Positions 53,728 to 63,600 of a stretch of DNA of 64,000 bases are shown one piece after another; position 1 is the first letter of the stretch, and every line of letters begins with the position of its first letter. The stretch comes from Erythrobacter sp. (GTDB taxonomy: Bacteria; Pseudomonadota; Alphaproteobacteria; Sphingomonadales; Sphingomonadaceae): contig NZ_CP050265.1 in the NCBI RefSeq assembly GCF_011765465.1, positions 124,001-188,000 on the forward strand, in the 5' to 3' direction. Under the pieces are notes generated by a model that did not search any database, was not told where the DNA came from, and saw nothing but the letters and a program-made list of their open reading frames with translations. Both the position numbers and the translations under genes were made by a program.

Positions 53728-53772
53728 GCGAGGGGGCGCCGCGGCTGGGCCGCGGCGCCCCCTCGCTCTTTT
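53728..53772 (+). terminator. Strong intrinsic terminator of the TPS-CHAT-cyclase operon
   Basis: A perfect 18-bp stem (53728-53745 with 53749-53766, ten or more G-C pairs in its core) closes a 3-base loop TGG and is followed by TCTTTT. It sits 21 bases after the last stop codon. The U-tract overlaps the stop of the convergent peptidase gene. On the minus strand no U-tract follows, so it mainly ends the plus-strand operon. Confidence 0.95.
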
Positions 53773-55145
53773 CACTCGGACGGAATCAGCGTCAGTTCGG
53801 TCTGCCGACCGTCGAGGAAGCGTACGGTCTCGCCGTCGAAGAAGGCGTCCTCCTCCGACCGGAAATCGACCCGCTGCCCGCCCCATTCGGGCACGGCGGC
53901 ATAGCTGGTGAGCTCTATCGACCACGCCGTGTCGGGGCGCAGGCGGTATTCTCCGCGCGGGTCGGCGTCCTGGTTGTCCCAGAACCCGATCGCGCTGCCC
54001 GCGCCGTGGCCGTGGAGGCCGATGGGGTGGGAGTAGATCGACGGGTCGAGCTCCTCCGCGATCGCCCGCGCCCGCGCGGCAGCGAGCACTTCGTTCCCGC
54101 TGCGCCCGGTGGCGAATTTCTCCATCAGGATGTCTTGCACCCGGTTCGTGTTCGCAAGGCCGCGGCGCAGCCCCGCGGGTGCCTCGCTCTCGCCCGGCTT
54201 CAGGACATAGGCGAGATGCTGCGTATCGGTGTTGAGCCTGAGATAGGTGATCCCGAAATCGGTCCAGAGGAGGTCGCCCGGCTCGATCGTCACGTCCCCG
54301 CGCAGCATCCCTTGCGCGCCCTGGCGCTGGATGCCGACCGAGGGATGGAACCACGCCACAAGGCCCAGTTCCGCCAGCCGCTCGCGATACCACCACTCGA
54401 CGTCTGCGGCGGTCGTCTTCCCCGGCGTGATGACCTCGCGCGAAAGAGCCTCGGCGATGAAGCTCCGCGCAAGCGCGACCACGCCCGGGTAAAGCGCCAT
54501 CTCGCCCGGCGTGCGCGTCTCCAGCCAGCGCAGCGCGAGCGTTTCACCCGGCACGATGCGCTCGCGATAACGCTCGGGCAGGCGTGCGGTCATCGCGCGA
54601 TACTGGCTGAGCGTCATGCCGTCGGCGAAGGCGGTGAGGTCGGAGGTGTTGATCGCGATGCGTTGCGGGTCGCGCGCGGCGATGATGTCGGCGACCGCCT
54701 GCCACTGGTCGGGCTGTGTCTCGGGCTCCCAGGCCGGCTCGAACAGGCCCGCAAGGCCGTAGCGGCTGACCGTGAGTCGCTCGACCGGCCGACCCTCGCC
54801 GGGATCGAACAGGACGAGGATGGTGCGCCTGCGCGCGTGAAAGCTCCTCGCATCGAGCATCGAGGCGAGCACAGGCTCTTCGAAATACTCGCGCGCGACC
54901 AGCACCCACATATCGATGCCCTGCTCGCGCATGAGGCTCGGCAGGAGCGTTTCGAGCCTTTCCGAAAGGACCCGGTCGATGATCTCCGCTCGCTTGCGCA
55001 GGGGCAGGACGGCGGGCGCGTCGCCCCGGGTTTCGACCACGGCCTCACCGGCGGCAAGCGCCGCCGATCCGGGGGCGAGGCCAAGCCCCGCCAGCAGCGC
55101 GAGCGCCGCGCCGATCCAGTCCCGTCCCCATCTTGTGGCCCCCAT
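53772..55145 (-). CDS. Exported M24-family metallopeptidase (Xaa-Pro aminopeptidase-like)
   Basis: 457 residues with a signal peptide (WIGAALALLAGLGLAPGSAALA), unusual for a family that is mostly cytoplasmic. The pita-bread domain is at about 205-457, with metal ligands in WTDFGITYL and NTDTQH, the histidine in GLHGHG, and the glutamates in SIELTSY and SEEDAF/DGETV. The N-terminal creatinase-like domain is present. It would trim peptides in the periplasm. It is a single gene, convergent with the TPS operon and divergent from the cytochrome cluster. Confidence 0.88.
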   Translation of the reverse strand: MGATRWGRDWIGAALALLAGLGLAPGSAALAAGEAVVETRGDAPAVLPLRKRAEIIDRVLSERLETLLPSLMREQGIDMWVLVAREYFEEPVLASMLDARSFHARRRTILVLFDPGEGRPVERLTVSRYGLAGLFEPAWEPETQPDQWQAVADIIAARDPQRIAINTSDLTAFADGMTLSQYRAMTARLPERYRERIVPGETLALRWLETRTPGEMALYPGVVALARSFIAEALSREVITPGKTTAADVEWWYRERLAELGLVAWFHPSVGIQRQGAQGMLRGDVTIEPGDLLWTDFGITYLRLNTDTQHLAYVLKPGESEAPAGLRRGLANTNRVQDILMEKFATGRSGNEVLAAARARAIAEELDPSIYSHPIGLHGHGAGSAIGFWDNQDADPRGEYRLRPDTAWSIELTSYAAVPEWGGQRVDFRSEEDAFFDGETVRFLDGRQTELTLIPSE

Positions 55146-55401
55146 CGCGTCCCCCGATCATGCGTCTTCGTGCGAGTGCGATCATGGGGCTGGCCGCGGC
55201 CCGGTGTCAAACGCTTCGCGTCCCCTGAAGCCGGCACGATTTCCCGCGCCTTGGCGGGACTTTACAAGCCGTGCATGGGCTCTCCTGATAGCTTGCGTTT
55301 GAGGCTGCGGGTGATAGGCTGCGACCCGCTGCCAAGGCGAGGTGGGGATAGCCGGGCCGAGGCGGATCGAGACGGGTTGAGGCATCTCGCGGGGGGAAGA
55401 G
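55146..55401. promoter_or_regulatory. Divergent region between the M24 peptidase and the cytochrome cluster
   Basis: 256 bases without a gene. CGATCATG occurs twice as a direct repeat near 55157 and 55180. CCCGC (55243-55247) and GCGGG (55254-55258) form a short hairpin. A GGGGGGAAGAG ribosome site ends just before the ATG at 55402. No clear promoter boxes. Confidence 0.4.
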
Positions 55402-56820
55402 ATGACGACATTGCGGGGAAAAGCTGTCGCCCTTGCGCAGAGCATGGTCAGGTCCGTCATGGACGCGGGCCGTATTGGCCGGACCGGCATGGTCCGCGTG
55501 CTCGGCCTGTGCGCGATTGCGGCGCTCTATCCCGCCTCGCTCGCCAGCGGTAACGCGACCTTCGAAGGCGTCGCCAGTTGCGCCGGATCGACCTGCCATG
55601 GCCGCGCGGAAGGCAATGGCGCGGTCGTGCGGCAGGACGAGATCGCGACCTGGCAGAGCCCCTCCTCGCAAAGCGGTGCCCATTCGCGCGCTTACGCCGC
55701 GCTCGCCTCCCGCCGTGGGCAGCAGATCGCGGACAGCCTCGGCCTCGGGCGCGCGACGCAAGCGCCCGCCTGCCTCGGTTGCCATGCGACTTTTGCGCCC
55801 GCCGCGCAGCGCGGCGATCGCTTTGTCCTCTCCGAGGGGGTCGGCTGCGAATCGTGCCACGGTCCCTCGGGCAAATGGCTCGCCGAACATTACGCACGGC
55901 CCGCGACCCATGCCTCGAACGTCGCGGCAGGGCTCATCCCTCTGGAGAACCCGCAGGTCCGCGCCAACGTGTGCCTCGATTGCCATTACGGATCGGAAAA
56001 GCGCGGCCAGTTCGTCACCCACTCGATGATGGCGGCGGGCCATCCGCGCGTCTCCTTCGAGCTCGACCTGTTCAGCGCGTTGCAGCAGCACCACGACATC
56101 GACGGCGACTATATCGACCGCAAGGGCCGTCCCGACGCGGTGCGGTTCTGGGCGGTCGGCCAGGCCGAGGCGGTGCGCCGCGCGACGGGGCTGTTCGCGC
56201 AGCCGAAGTTCGCGATGGAGGGGGCCTTCCCGCAGTTCTATTTCTACGACTGCCATTCCTGCCACCGCACGATCACCGACGCGGCGCAGCGCAAGCTCAC
56301 CTTCGAGACCAATCCCGGCCGCCCGATCCCCTTCGGCAACCCGCCCTTCAACGACGAGAACATCATCATGCTCTCCGCCGTCGCGGGCGCGCTGGTCCCG
56401 GCGCAGGCGGAGGATTTCCGCACCGCGAGCCGCAGCTTCCACAAGGCGATGGGCGAAGGCCCCGAAGCCGCCCGCACGGCGGCGAAAACGCTGTCCGCCC
56501 GTGCGGGGGCGCTGTCCAATGCGCTGAATGCGCGCGCCTATGGCAATGCCGATGCGTTCAGGGTCATCCGCCTGATCGCGGACGAGTCGACTTCGGCGCG
56601 CTTCACCGATTATGCCGGGTCGGTGCAGGCGGTGATGGCGATCGACACGCTCCTGAACGCGCTGGTCAAGGACGGGCGCGTGACCATGGCGGCAGCCGCG
56701 GGCATCCGCGCCGACATCAACCGCGCCTACCGCGCCGTGGCCGAGCCCAATGCCTACCGCCCGGCGGACTTCCGCAGCGCGCTTCGCAATGCGGCCAGCG
56801 CGATCGGCAGGCTCGGCTGA
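55402..56820 (+). CDS. Multiheme c-type cytochrome, cytochrome c554-like, five heme motifs
   Basis: 472 residues. An export segment lies at about 30-50 (GMVRVLGLCAIAALYPASLASG). Heme sites: CAGSTCH (Cys60, a CX4CH motif), then four CxxCH motifs (CLGCH, CESCH, CLDCH, CHSCH). All lie in the first ~300 residues, in the order typical of the c554/c' superfamily. The last ~150 residues are helical without hemes (KTLSARAGALSNALNAR). Expected location is the periplasm. It is the first gene of a four-gene cluster with overlapping or near-touching junctions; the next start overlaps its stop (TGATG). Electron transfer partner of the decaheme protein at the end of the cluster is inferred. Confidence 0.87.
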   Translation: MTTLRGKAVALAQSMVRSVMDAGRIGRTGMVRVLGLCAIAALYPASLASGNATFEGVASCAGSTCHGRAEGNGAVVRQDEIATWQSPSSQSGAHSRAYAALASRRGQQIADSLGLGRATQAPACLGCHATFAPAAQRGDRFVLSEGVGCESCHGPSGKWLAEHYARPATHASNVAAGLIPLENPQVRANVCLDCHYGSEKRGQFVTHSMMAAGHPRVSFELDLFSALQQHHDIDGDYIDRKGRPDAVRFWAVGQAEAVRRATGLFAQPKFAMEGAFPQFYFYDCHSCHRTITDAAQRKLTFETNPGRPIPFGNPPFNDENIIMLSAVAGALVPAQAEDFRTASRSFHKAMGEGPEAARTAAKTLSARAGALSNALNARAYGNADAFRVIRLIADESTSARFTDYAGSVQAVMAIDTLLNALVKDGRVTMAAAAGIRADINRAYRAVAEPNAYRPADFRSALRNAASAIGRLG

Positions 56821-58778
56821 TGCGCTTTCGCGGGGTGACAGCCCTCATAGCAGCGCCCGCGCTGGTGCTGGCCTCGTGCGGGGGCGGGGATTCCAATGCG
56901 CCTTCGGGCGGGGGGACGGGCGGCGCGCCGCCGGCCCCGCCGCCGCCTCCGCCGCCGCCCGCGGGCGGGCTCTACTCGGTCCCCGCTGCCGAGAGCCTGT
57001 CGAGCGCCGAGGTCGGGCGCATCGTCGCGCAGGCCGCCGCGCAGGCCGATGCGCAAGGAACGCCCGCCGTGATCGCGGTGACCGACCGGGTGGGCAATGT
57101 CCTCGCCGTCTTCCGGATGCCCGGCGCGCCCGCGCTTGCGAGCATTCCGGAGGCGCCCAACGGGCAGAACGTGGACGCGCAGGGGCTCGACGTGCCGGCC
57201 GAAGCAGCCGCCATCGCCAAGGCGATAACGGGCGCCTACCTGTCGAGCGGCGGCAACGCCTTTTCCTCGCGCACGGCGAGCATGATCGTGCAGGAGCATT
57301 TCCCGCCCGCACCGACCACCGTGGGCCTCGAAAGCGGGCCGCTGTTCGGCGTGCAGTTCAGCCAGCTTCCCTGCAGCGACCTCGTCTCCCGCGCGAGCGA
57401 CGGGCTGATCGGGCCCAAGCGTTCCCCGCTCGGCCTGTCGGCGGACCCGGGCGGCTTTCCGCTTTACAAGAACGGCGTTGTCGTCGGCGGCGTCGGCGTG
57501 ATGGCGGACGGGGTCTACGGGCTCGACGAGAATGTGCTCGACATCGACACCGACACCGACGAGCCGATCGCGCTGGCGGGCACGGTGGGATTCGAAGCGC
57601 CGGTCAGCATCCGCGCCGACCGCATCTTCGCCGACGGGACGAGCCTGCGCTTTTCAGATGCGACATACACCACGCTCGCCAATGTCGCGGGGGCGAGTTT
57701 CGCGGGAACGGCGGGGGCGCTGGTCGCGGTGCGGGGCTATTATCCGGGCGGCGCGCTGCTCGCCGGGGCGGCCTACGGCACGGAAAGCTCGGGCATCCGT
57801 CCCTCGACCCCGGCGGAGTTTTCGAACACCGACGCCTTCGTCCTGACGGACGGATCGGGGAGCAACCGCTACCCGGTGCGCGGCGGAACCGACGGGGCCG
57901 ACATCGCCTCGCCGCTGACCGAGGCCGAGGCGCGCGCGATCCTCGAGGAAGCCTTCACCGTGATGAGCCGGGCGCGCGCGCAGATCCGCCAGCCCTTGGA
58001 CAGCCGCGCGCAGGTGACGATCAGCCTCGTCGACACGCGCGGGCAGGTGCTCGGCATCGTGCGCTCGCCCGACGCGCCGATCTTCGGGACCGACGTGTCG
58101 CTGCAGAAAGCGCGCACCGCCAATTTCTTTTCCGCGCCCTTCGCCGCCGCCGAACTTTCCGCGGCAGCGGGCGAAGTGCCCGAATTCGTCCAGCGGGTGA
58201 GGAGCTTCCTCGGCGATCCGAATGCGCTCACCGGCACTTTCGCTTTCGCCGACCGGTCGGGCGGGAACCTGTCGCGGCCCTATTTCCCGGATGGCGAGGT
58301 GGGCACGCCGCACGGGCCGCTGTCGCGCCCGATCGAACAGTTCAATCCCTTCTCGACCGGCCTGCAATCGGCGCTGATCGTCGGCAACCTCGCGCAGCAT
58401 CTCGGCTTCGTCACCGGAGCCGCCGCGAACGACACGCCCGACAATTGCACGACCCTGCCCGAAGTCACGCCGGGCGCGAGCCGGCTCGGCAACGGCATCC
58501 AGATCTTCCCCGGATCGGTCCCGGTCTATCGCGGCAACACGCTGGTCGGCGGGATCGGCGTGTCGGGCGACGGGATCGACCAGGACGACATGATCAGCTT
58601 CCTCGGCCTGCACAATGCCGGCGTGCGCGTGGGCGGGATCGGCAATGCCCCGCGCGATATCCGTGCCGACCGGATCGTGGTGCAGGTCGGCGGACGGCAG
58701 GTGCGCCTGCGCTACGTCAACTGCCCCTTCGCGCCGTTCCTCGACACGGCCGAACAGAACGTCTGCGAGGGGCTGTAA
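56820..58778 (+). CDS. Lipoprotein with tandem GlcG/HbpS-like (heme-degrading family) domains
   Basis: 652 residues. The lipobox is LVLASCGGG, then a glycine/proline linker (GGAPPAPPPPPPPPAGG). Two homologous halves follow. Each begins with helix-rich SxAEVxxIVAQA or TEAEARAILEEAF, then a strand pair (VIAVTDRVGNVLAVFRMPGAP; VTISLVDTRGQVLGIVRSPDAP), then a late GGVGVMADGVYG or GGIGVSGDGID segment. These are the signatures of the GlcG/HbpS family, which binds heme or related ligands. The doubled, lipid-anchored form with large insertions is uncommon. Cysteines near the ends of each half (LPCSDL; NCPFAPF...NVC) may pair. It lies between two multiheme cytochromes, so a role in heme handling or as a structural subunit is plausible. 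Confidence 0.78.
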   Translation: MRFRGVTALIAAPALVLASCGGGDSNAPSGGGTGGAPPAPPPPPPPPAGGLYSVPAAESLSSAEVGRIVAQAAAQADAQGTPAVIAVTDRVGNVLAVFRMPGAPALASIPEAPNGQNVDAQGLDVPAEAAAIAKAITGAYLSSGGNAFSSRTASMIVQEHFPPAPTTVGLESGPLFGVQFSQLPCSDLVSRASDGLIGPKRSPLGLSADPGGFPLYKNGVVVGGVGVMADGVYGLDENVLDIDTDTDEPIALAGTVGFEAPVSIRADRIFADGTSLRFSDATYTTLANVAGASFAGTAGALVAVRGYYPGGALLAGAAYGTESSGIRPSTPAEFSNTDAFVLTDGSGSNRYPVRGGTDGADIASPLTEAEARAILEEAFTVMSRARAQIRQPLDSRAQVTISLVDTRGQVLGIVRSPDAPIFGTDVSLQKARTANFFSAPFAAAELSAAAGEVPEFVQRVRSFLGDPNALTGTFAFADRSGGNLSRPYFPDGEVGTPHGPLSRPIEQFNPFSTGLQSALIVGNLAQHLGFVTGAAANDTPDNCTTLPEVTPGASRLGNGIQIFPGSVPVYRGNTLVGGIGVSGDGIDQDDMISFLGLHNAGVRVGGIGNAPRDIRADRIVVQVGGRQVRLRYVNCPFAPFLDTAEQNVCEGL

Positions 58779-58781
58779 GCA

Positions 58782-60623
58782 ATGTCGCTCCTGCTCCTCC
58801 CCGCGGCCCTGTTCGCCCAGAGCGCCCCTCCGCCCGAGGAAGCGGAGCCGCCTTCCGAGCAGCAGCCCGAATGGGAAAAGGACGCGCCGCCGGTCGACCC
58901 CGAAATCATCGAGGGGCGCGAGCGGCCCGGATTCAACGAGGAACTGCCCGAGCCGATCGAGCAGGAAAACGAAGGCGCGGTGCGCGCCCCGCCGCCGCAG
59001 GCCTTCCCGACCGACCAGGTTCCCGTGCCCGACCGCTGGCGGCTGGTCGAAAGCCTCGGGCTCGTGACCGAGAACCTGCTCGATCCCTACAATCAGAACA
59101 CCTACAAAGGCGACCGGCCGATCAACCCGGACAAGGTGCCGTGGCTGCCGATCACGGGCGACGACTGGTTCTTCGTCGCCAACCTCATTTCCGACACGGT
59201 CTACGAGCCGCGCACCTTCCCCATTCCCGTCGGCATCCAGACGACCGAGGATCCGGACCGGCTCGACGTCTTCGGCAATGATTTCTCGACCGTGCTGTCG
59301 CAGACCTTCATCGCGGGCTTCGCGCTGCTCAAGGGCTCGACCGCCTACAAGCCGCCCAGCGTCGAATACCGCGTCACGCTCGCCTACAACGTCAATTATG
59401 TCGACGTGCCCGAGCGGCGCGTGCTGTTCGTCGAGCCCAGCCTCGAAAGCGACCGGCTCGACCATTTCCTCGGCGTGCAGGAAGCCTTCGTCGATTACCA
59501 CTTCACCGAGTTCGACACCTCGCGCTTCGACTTCATCTCGATCCGCGCAGGGATCCAGCCGTTCCAGTCCGATTTCCGCGGCTTCCTGTTCAACGACCAG
59601 CAACTGGGCGTGCGGCTGTTCGGATCGCGCGATAACAACCGCGTGCAGTTCAATTTGGGCGCGTTCTGGCGGCTCGAGAAGGACACCAATTCGGGTCTCA
59701 ACTCGATCGTGCAGTCCCCGCGCGACGACCTTGTTTTCGTGGCCAATCTCTACCGGCAGGATTTCCTGATCCCGGCGCTCACCAGCCAGTTCACCGTCGT
59801 CTACAACCGCAACCGCGAAGGCGACGACATCGAGATAGACGACAACGGTTTTCCGGTGCGCCCCGCGCTTCTCGGCAATCTGCGCGGGCGGGACTACGAC
59901 GTGGTCTATCTCGGCTACAACGCCGACGGGCGGATCGGGCGGGTCAACATTACCGCGAGCGCATATTGGGCGCTGGGCGAGAACCGCGACAATTTCTTCA
60001 CCGGGCGCCCGTCCGACATCAACGCGCAGTTCTTCGCGGCAGAGCTGAGCTACGACAAGGACTGGATGCGCTTTCGCCTGTCGGGCGCCTACCAGAGCGG
60101 CGACAGCGACCCGTTCGACGACGAGGAAACGGGCTTCGACGCGATTTTCGAGAACCCGGTCTTCGCGGGCGCGGACACGTCCTACTGGATCCGCCAGACC
60201 ATCCCCTTCGCCGGCGGCGGGCGCGCGGTGTCGGTCAACGGGCGGAACGGCCTGCTCAACAATCTTCGTTCGTCGAAGGAGCAGGGCCAGTCGAATTTCA
60301 ACAACCCGGGACTCATACTAGCCGGGGTCGGCGCGGATTTCGACCTGACGCCCGAATTCCGCCTTTCGGCCAACGCCAATCACCTGTGGTTCGAGGACAC
60401 GGCGGTCGTCCAGACCCTGCGCAACGAAGGCTCGATCCCGCGCGAGATCGGTTTCGACCTGTCGGCGGCGGCGATCTGGCGGCCCAAGGCGACGCAGAAC
60501 ATCGTCGTGCGCCTGTCGGCTGCGACCCTGCTCGCAGGAGACGGCTTTCGCGACCTGTTCGACAATCTCGGCAATGACAACGAGTTCTATTCCGTCCTCG
60601 CTAACGTGGTGCTGACCTACTGA
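58782..60623 (+). CDS. Outer-membrane beta-barrel protein of the cytochrome cluster
   Basis: 613 residues. A short signal (SLLLLPAALFAQS) precedes an acidic/proline-rich periplasmic segment (about 18-85). Then come alternating strands with aromatic girdles (VEYRVTLAYNVNYVDV; FNLGAFWRLEKD; VNITASAYWALGENRDN) and a terminal strand ending VVLTY, the C-terminal aromatic expected for a barrel. I do not recognise a named family; it lacks the N-terminal CxxC of Shewanella MtrB. The preceding stop is 3 bases away and the next gene's ATG overlaps its own stop. Position between periplasmic and large multiheme cytochromes suggests a porin sheath for an electron conduit; this is inference. Confidence 0.8.
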   Translation: MSLLLLPAALFAQSAPPPEEAEPPSEQQPEWEKDAPPVDPEIIEGRERPGFNEELPEPIEQENEGAVRAPPPQAFPTDQVPVPDRWRLVESLGLVTENLLDPYNQNTYKGDRPINPDKVPWLPITGDDWFFVANLISDTVYEPRTFPIPVGIQTTEDPDRLDVFGNDFSTVLSQTFIAGFALLKGSTAYKPPSVEYRVTLAYNVNYVDVPERRVLFVEPSLESDRLDHFLGVQEAFVDYHFTEFDTSRFDFISIRAGIQPFQSDFRGFLFNDQQLGVRLFGSRDNNRVQFNLGAFWRLEKDTNSGLNSIVQSPRDDLVFVANLYRQDFLIPALTSQFTVVYNRNREGDDIEIDDNGFPVRPALLGNLRGRDYDVVYLGYNADGRIGRVNITASAYWALGENRDNFFTGRPSDINAQFFAAELSYDKDWMRFRLSGAYQSGDSDPFDDEETGFDAIFENPVFAGADTSYWIRQTIPFAGGGRAVSVNGRNGLLNNLRSSKEQGQSNFNNPGLILAGVGADFDLTPEFRLSANANHLWFEDTAVVQTLRNEGSIPREIGFDLSAAAIWRPKATQNIVVRLSAATLLAGDGFRDLFDNLGNDNEFYSVLANVVLTY

Positions 60624-63600
60624 TGGCTGTGTTTCGCTCCTTTTCGCTCCGCCACCTCGCGCTGCTGGTCGCTGCGCTCACGCTCGGCCTTGCCATGCTG
60701 GGCGGGGAAGTGCTGGCGGCGGACAAGGAGAAGCCGGTCAAGCGGGATTACAGCCGCGTTACCGCGCCGCCCGCGCCCGCGCGGCAGTCGGTGTCGGAAA
60801 TGCTGGCGAAGTCGGAAGGGTGCAACACCTGCCACGTCAAGACCGATGCGCCGACGATGCACCTCTCGCCCGCCGTGCGGCTCGGCTGCACCGACTGTCA
60901 CGGCGGCGATGCGAGCGTGCGCGGCAATTCCGAGCTTCCGCACGACCATCCCGACTATATCGCCGCGCGCGACCGCGCCCACGTCCTGCCGAAATATCCC
61001 AAGAGCTGGCACTGGCCGTCCTCCGCCAACCCGGAGCGGTCCTATGCCCTGCTCAACAAGGAATCGCCCGAATACGTCAAGTTCGTGAACCCGTCCGACT
61101 ACCGCGTCGCGCGCGAGGCTTGCGGGGCGTGCCACATCCAAGCGATCGAGGCGGCGGAACGCTCGATCATGGCGACGGGCGCGATGTTGTGGGGCGGTGC
61201 GAGCTACAATAACGGGATCCTGCCGTTCAAGAACTACCTGCTGGGCGAAGCCTATACGAGGAACGGCGAGGCGGCGAAGATCGTCACGCCGACGGGGCCC
61301 AGCGGCGAACTGACCGAGGCTCAGAAAAAGCGCGGCGTGCTCGCCGAGATGTATCCGCTGCCGACCTGGCACGTCATCCCGCCGGGCGACATCTTCCGCG
61401 TGTTCGAGCGCGGCGGGCGCACGATCAACTCGCAGTTTCCCGAAATCGGCATTCCCAACCCGACGGGCCAGATCCAGCGACTGGAAGAACCGGGCCGGCC
61501 CGATCTCAAGCAGTCGAACCGCGGCCCCGGCACGGGGCTCAGGGTGGCGATCCCCGTGCTCAACATCCACAAGACCCGCCTCAACGACCCCTTCACCTGG
61601 TTCATGGGGACGAACGACCAGCCGGGCGATTATCGCCATTCGGGCTGCGCGAGCTGCCATGTCGTCTACGCCAACGACCGCGAGCCGCGCCATTCGCTGA
61701 TCTATTCCAAGTATGGCCGCGACGGACAGTCCATCACCGTCGATCCCACCATCGCGGGCAAGGCGCAGGAAAGCCATTACGGCGAGAAGGACCATGGTCA
61801 TGATGGCAAGGAGGGTGGCGAAAGGGCACTGGGCCACGGCGGGCTGAAGCAGCCGGGGGTCGCCTATGACGAGGAACCCGCGCTTGGCGCGCTCGCCGGG
61901 CTCAAGAACGAGGAGGACGGGCTCCTGACACCGGACGGCAGGCCCAAGGAGAAGGGCCACCCGCTCCAGCACGTCTTCACGCGCAGCATCCCGACCAGCC
62001 AGTGCATGAACTGCCATATGCACCAGCCCAACATCTTCCTGAATTCCTACCTCGGCTACACGATGTGGGACTATGAGAGCGACGCGCCCTTCATGTGGCC
62101 GGCCAAGCAGAAATACCCTACCGCCGACGAGGTGCGCGCCGTGCTCGACCGCAATCCCGAAGGCGCCGCGCCGCGGGGCAAGTGGGCCGACCTCGACTTC
62201 CTGCGCAATGTCTACGATCTCAATCCCGAGCTGAAGGACACCCAGTTCGCCGACTATCACGGCCACGGCTGGAATTTCCGCGCGATCTTCAAGCGCGACC
62301 GGGAAGGCAACCTGCTCGATGCCGACGGGAACATCGTCGACAACGACGACCCCGAGAAATGGCGCCGCGAGGGCGAGGGCAAGTTCGTCGAACCCGGCAC
62401 CAATCCGGGCAAGGCGGTGCATCTCATGTCCATCCACGCCGAAAAGGGGATGCAGTGCGCGGACTGCCATTTCGAGCAGGACAGCCACGGCAATGGCCTC
62501 ATCTACGGCGAGGTCGCCAATGCGATCGAAATCTCCTGCAAGGACTGCCACGGGACGGCCGACGCCTATCCCACCTTGCGCACCAGCGGCCCCGCCGCCC
62601 CGCCCAAGGGCCACGACCTTGCCCTGCTGCGCAATCCCGACGGCAAGCGCCGCTTCGAATGGATCGATGGTGAAAACGGCACGCGCCGCCTGATCCAGCG
62701 CTCGATCGTCGATCCCGAGCTCGAATGGGAAGTGAGCCTCGTCAAGAATTCGGTCGAGCCGGATTCGAGCGAATTCAACCCCAAGGCCGCGCGCGCCAAG
62801 CTGATGAGCCGATACGGCGCGGAAACGGGCAATTTCGAATTCGGCACCGGCATCGCGCAGGAGGACCGCGCGCACCGCGACGGCGAGATGGCGTGCTTCA
62901 CCTGCCACCTGTCATGGACGACGAGCTGCGGCGGTTGCCACCTGCCGATCGAGGCGAACTGGAAGACCAAGAGCCACCGCTACGAAGGCGGCGAGACGCG
63001 CAATTTCGCGACCTACAACCCGCAGGTCGCGCGCGACCAGATGTTCCAGCTGGGCAAGCACCAGACGACAAAGGGCAGCCAGGTCGCGCCCGTGCGCTCG
63101 TCCAGCGCGCTGGTCCTGTCCTCGACCAACATCAACCGCGAACGCATATACGTCCAGCAGCCGCCGATTTCGGCGATCGGCTTTTCCAGCCAGGCCTTCG
63201 CCCCGCATTTCCCGCACACCGTGCGCACGACCGAGACCAAGACCTGTTCTGACTGTCATCTGTCGGAAAAGGACGACAACAACGCGATCATGGCGCAGCT
63301 CCTGCTGCTCGGCACGAATTACGTCAATTTCGTCGGAATGCACGCCTGGACGGGACAGGAGGACGGCTTCACCGCGATCCGCGTGACCGAATACGACGAG
63401 CCGCAGGCCGTGCTCGGTTCCTACCTCCACCGCTATGCCTATCCCGATTACTGGCGTCGCCACGTCGAGGACAACGACCGCGAGTTGAAGGACTGGATCC
63501 GCGGCAAGACCTTTGACGGCGACCTGTCGGGCGAGACCAAGCCGTTCGAGGAATTCGTCAACACGCATGAAGGCACGTCGGACAGGGTCGGCTGCCTGCA

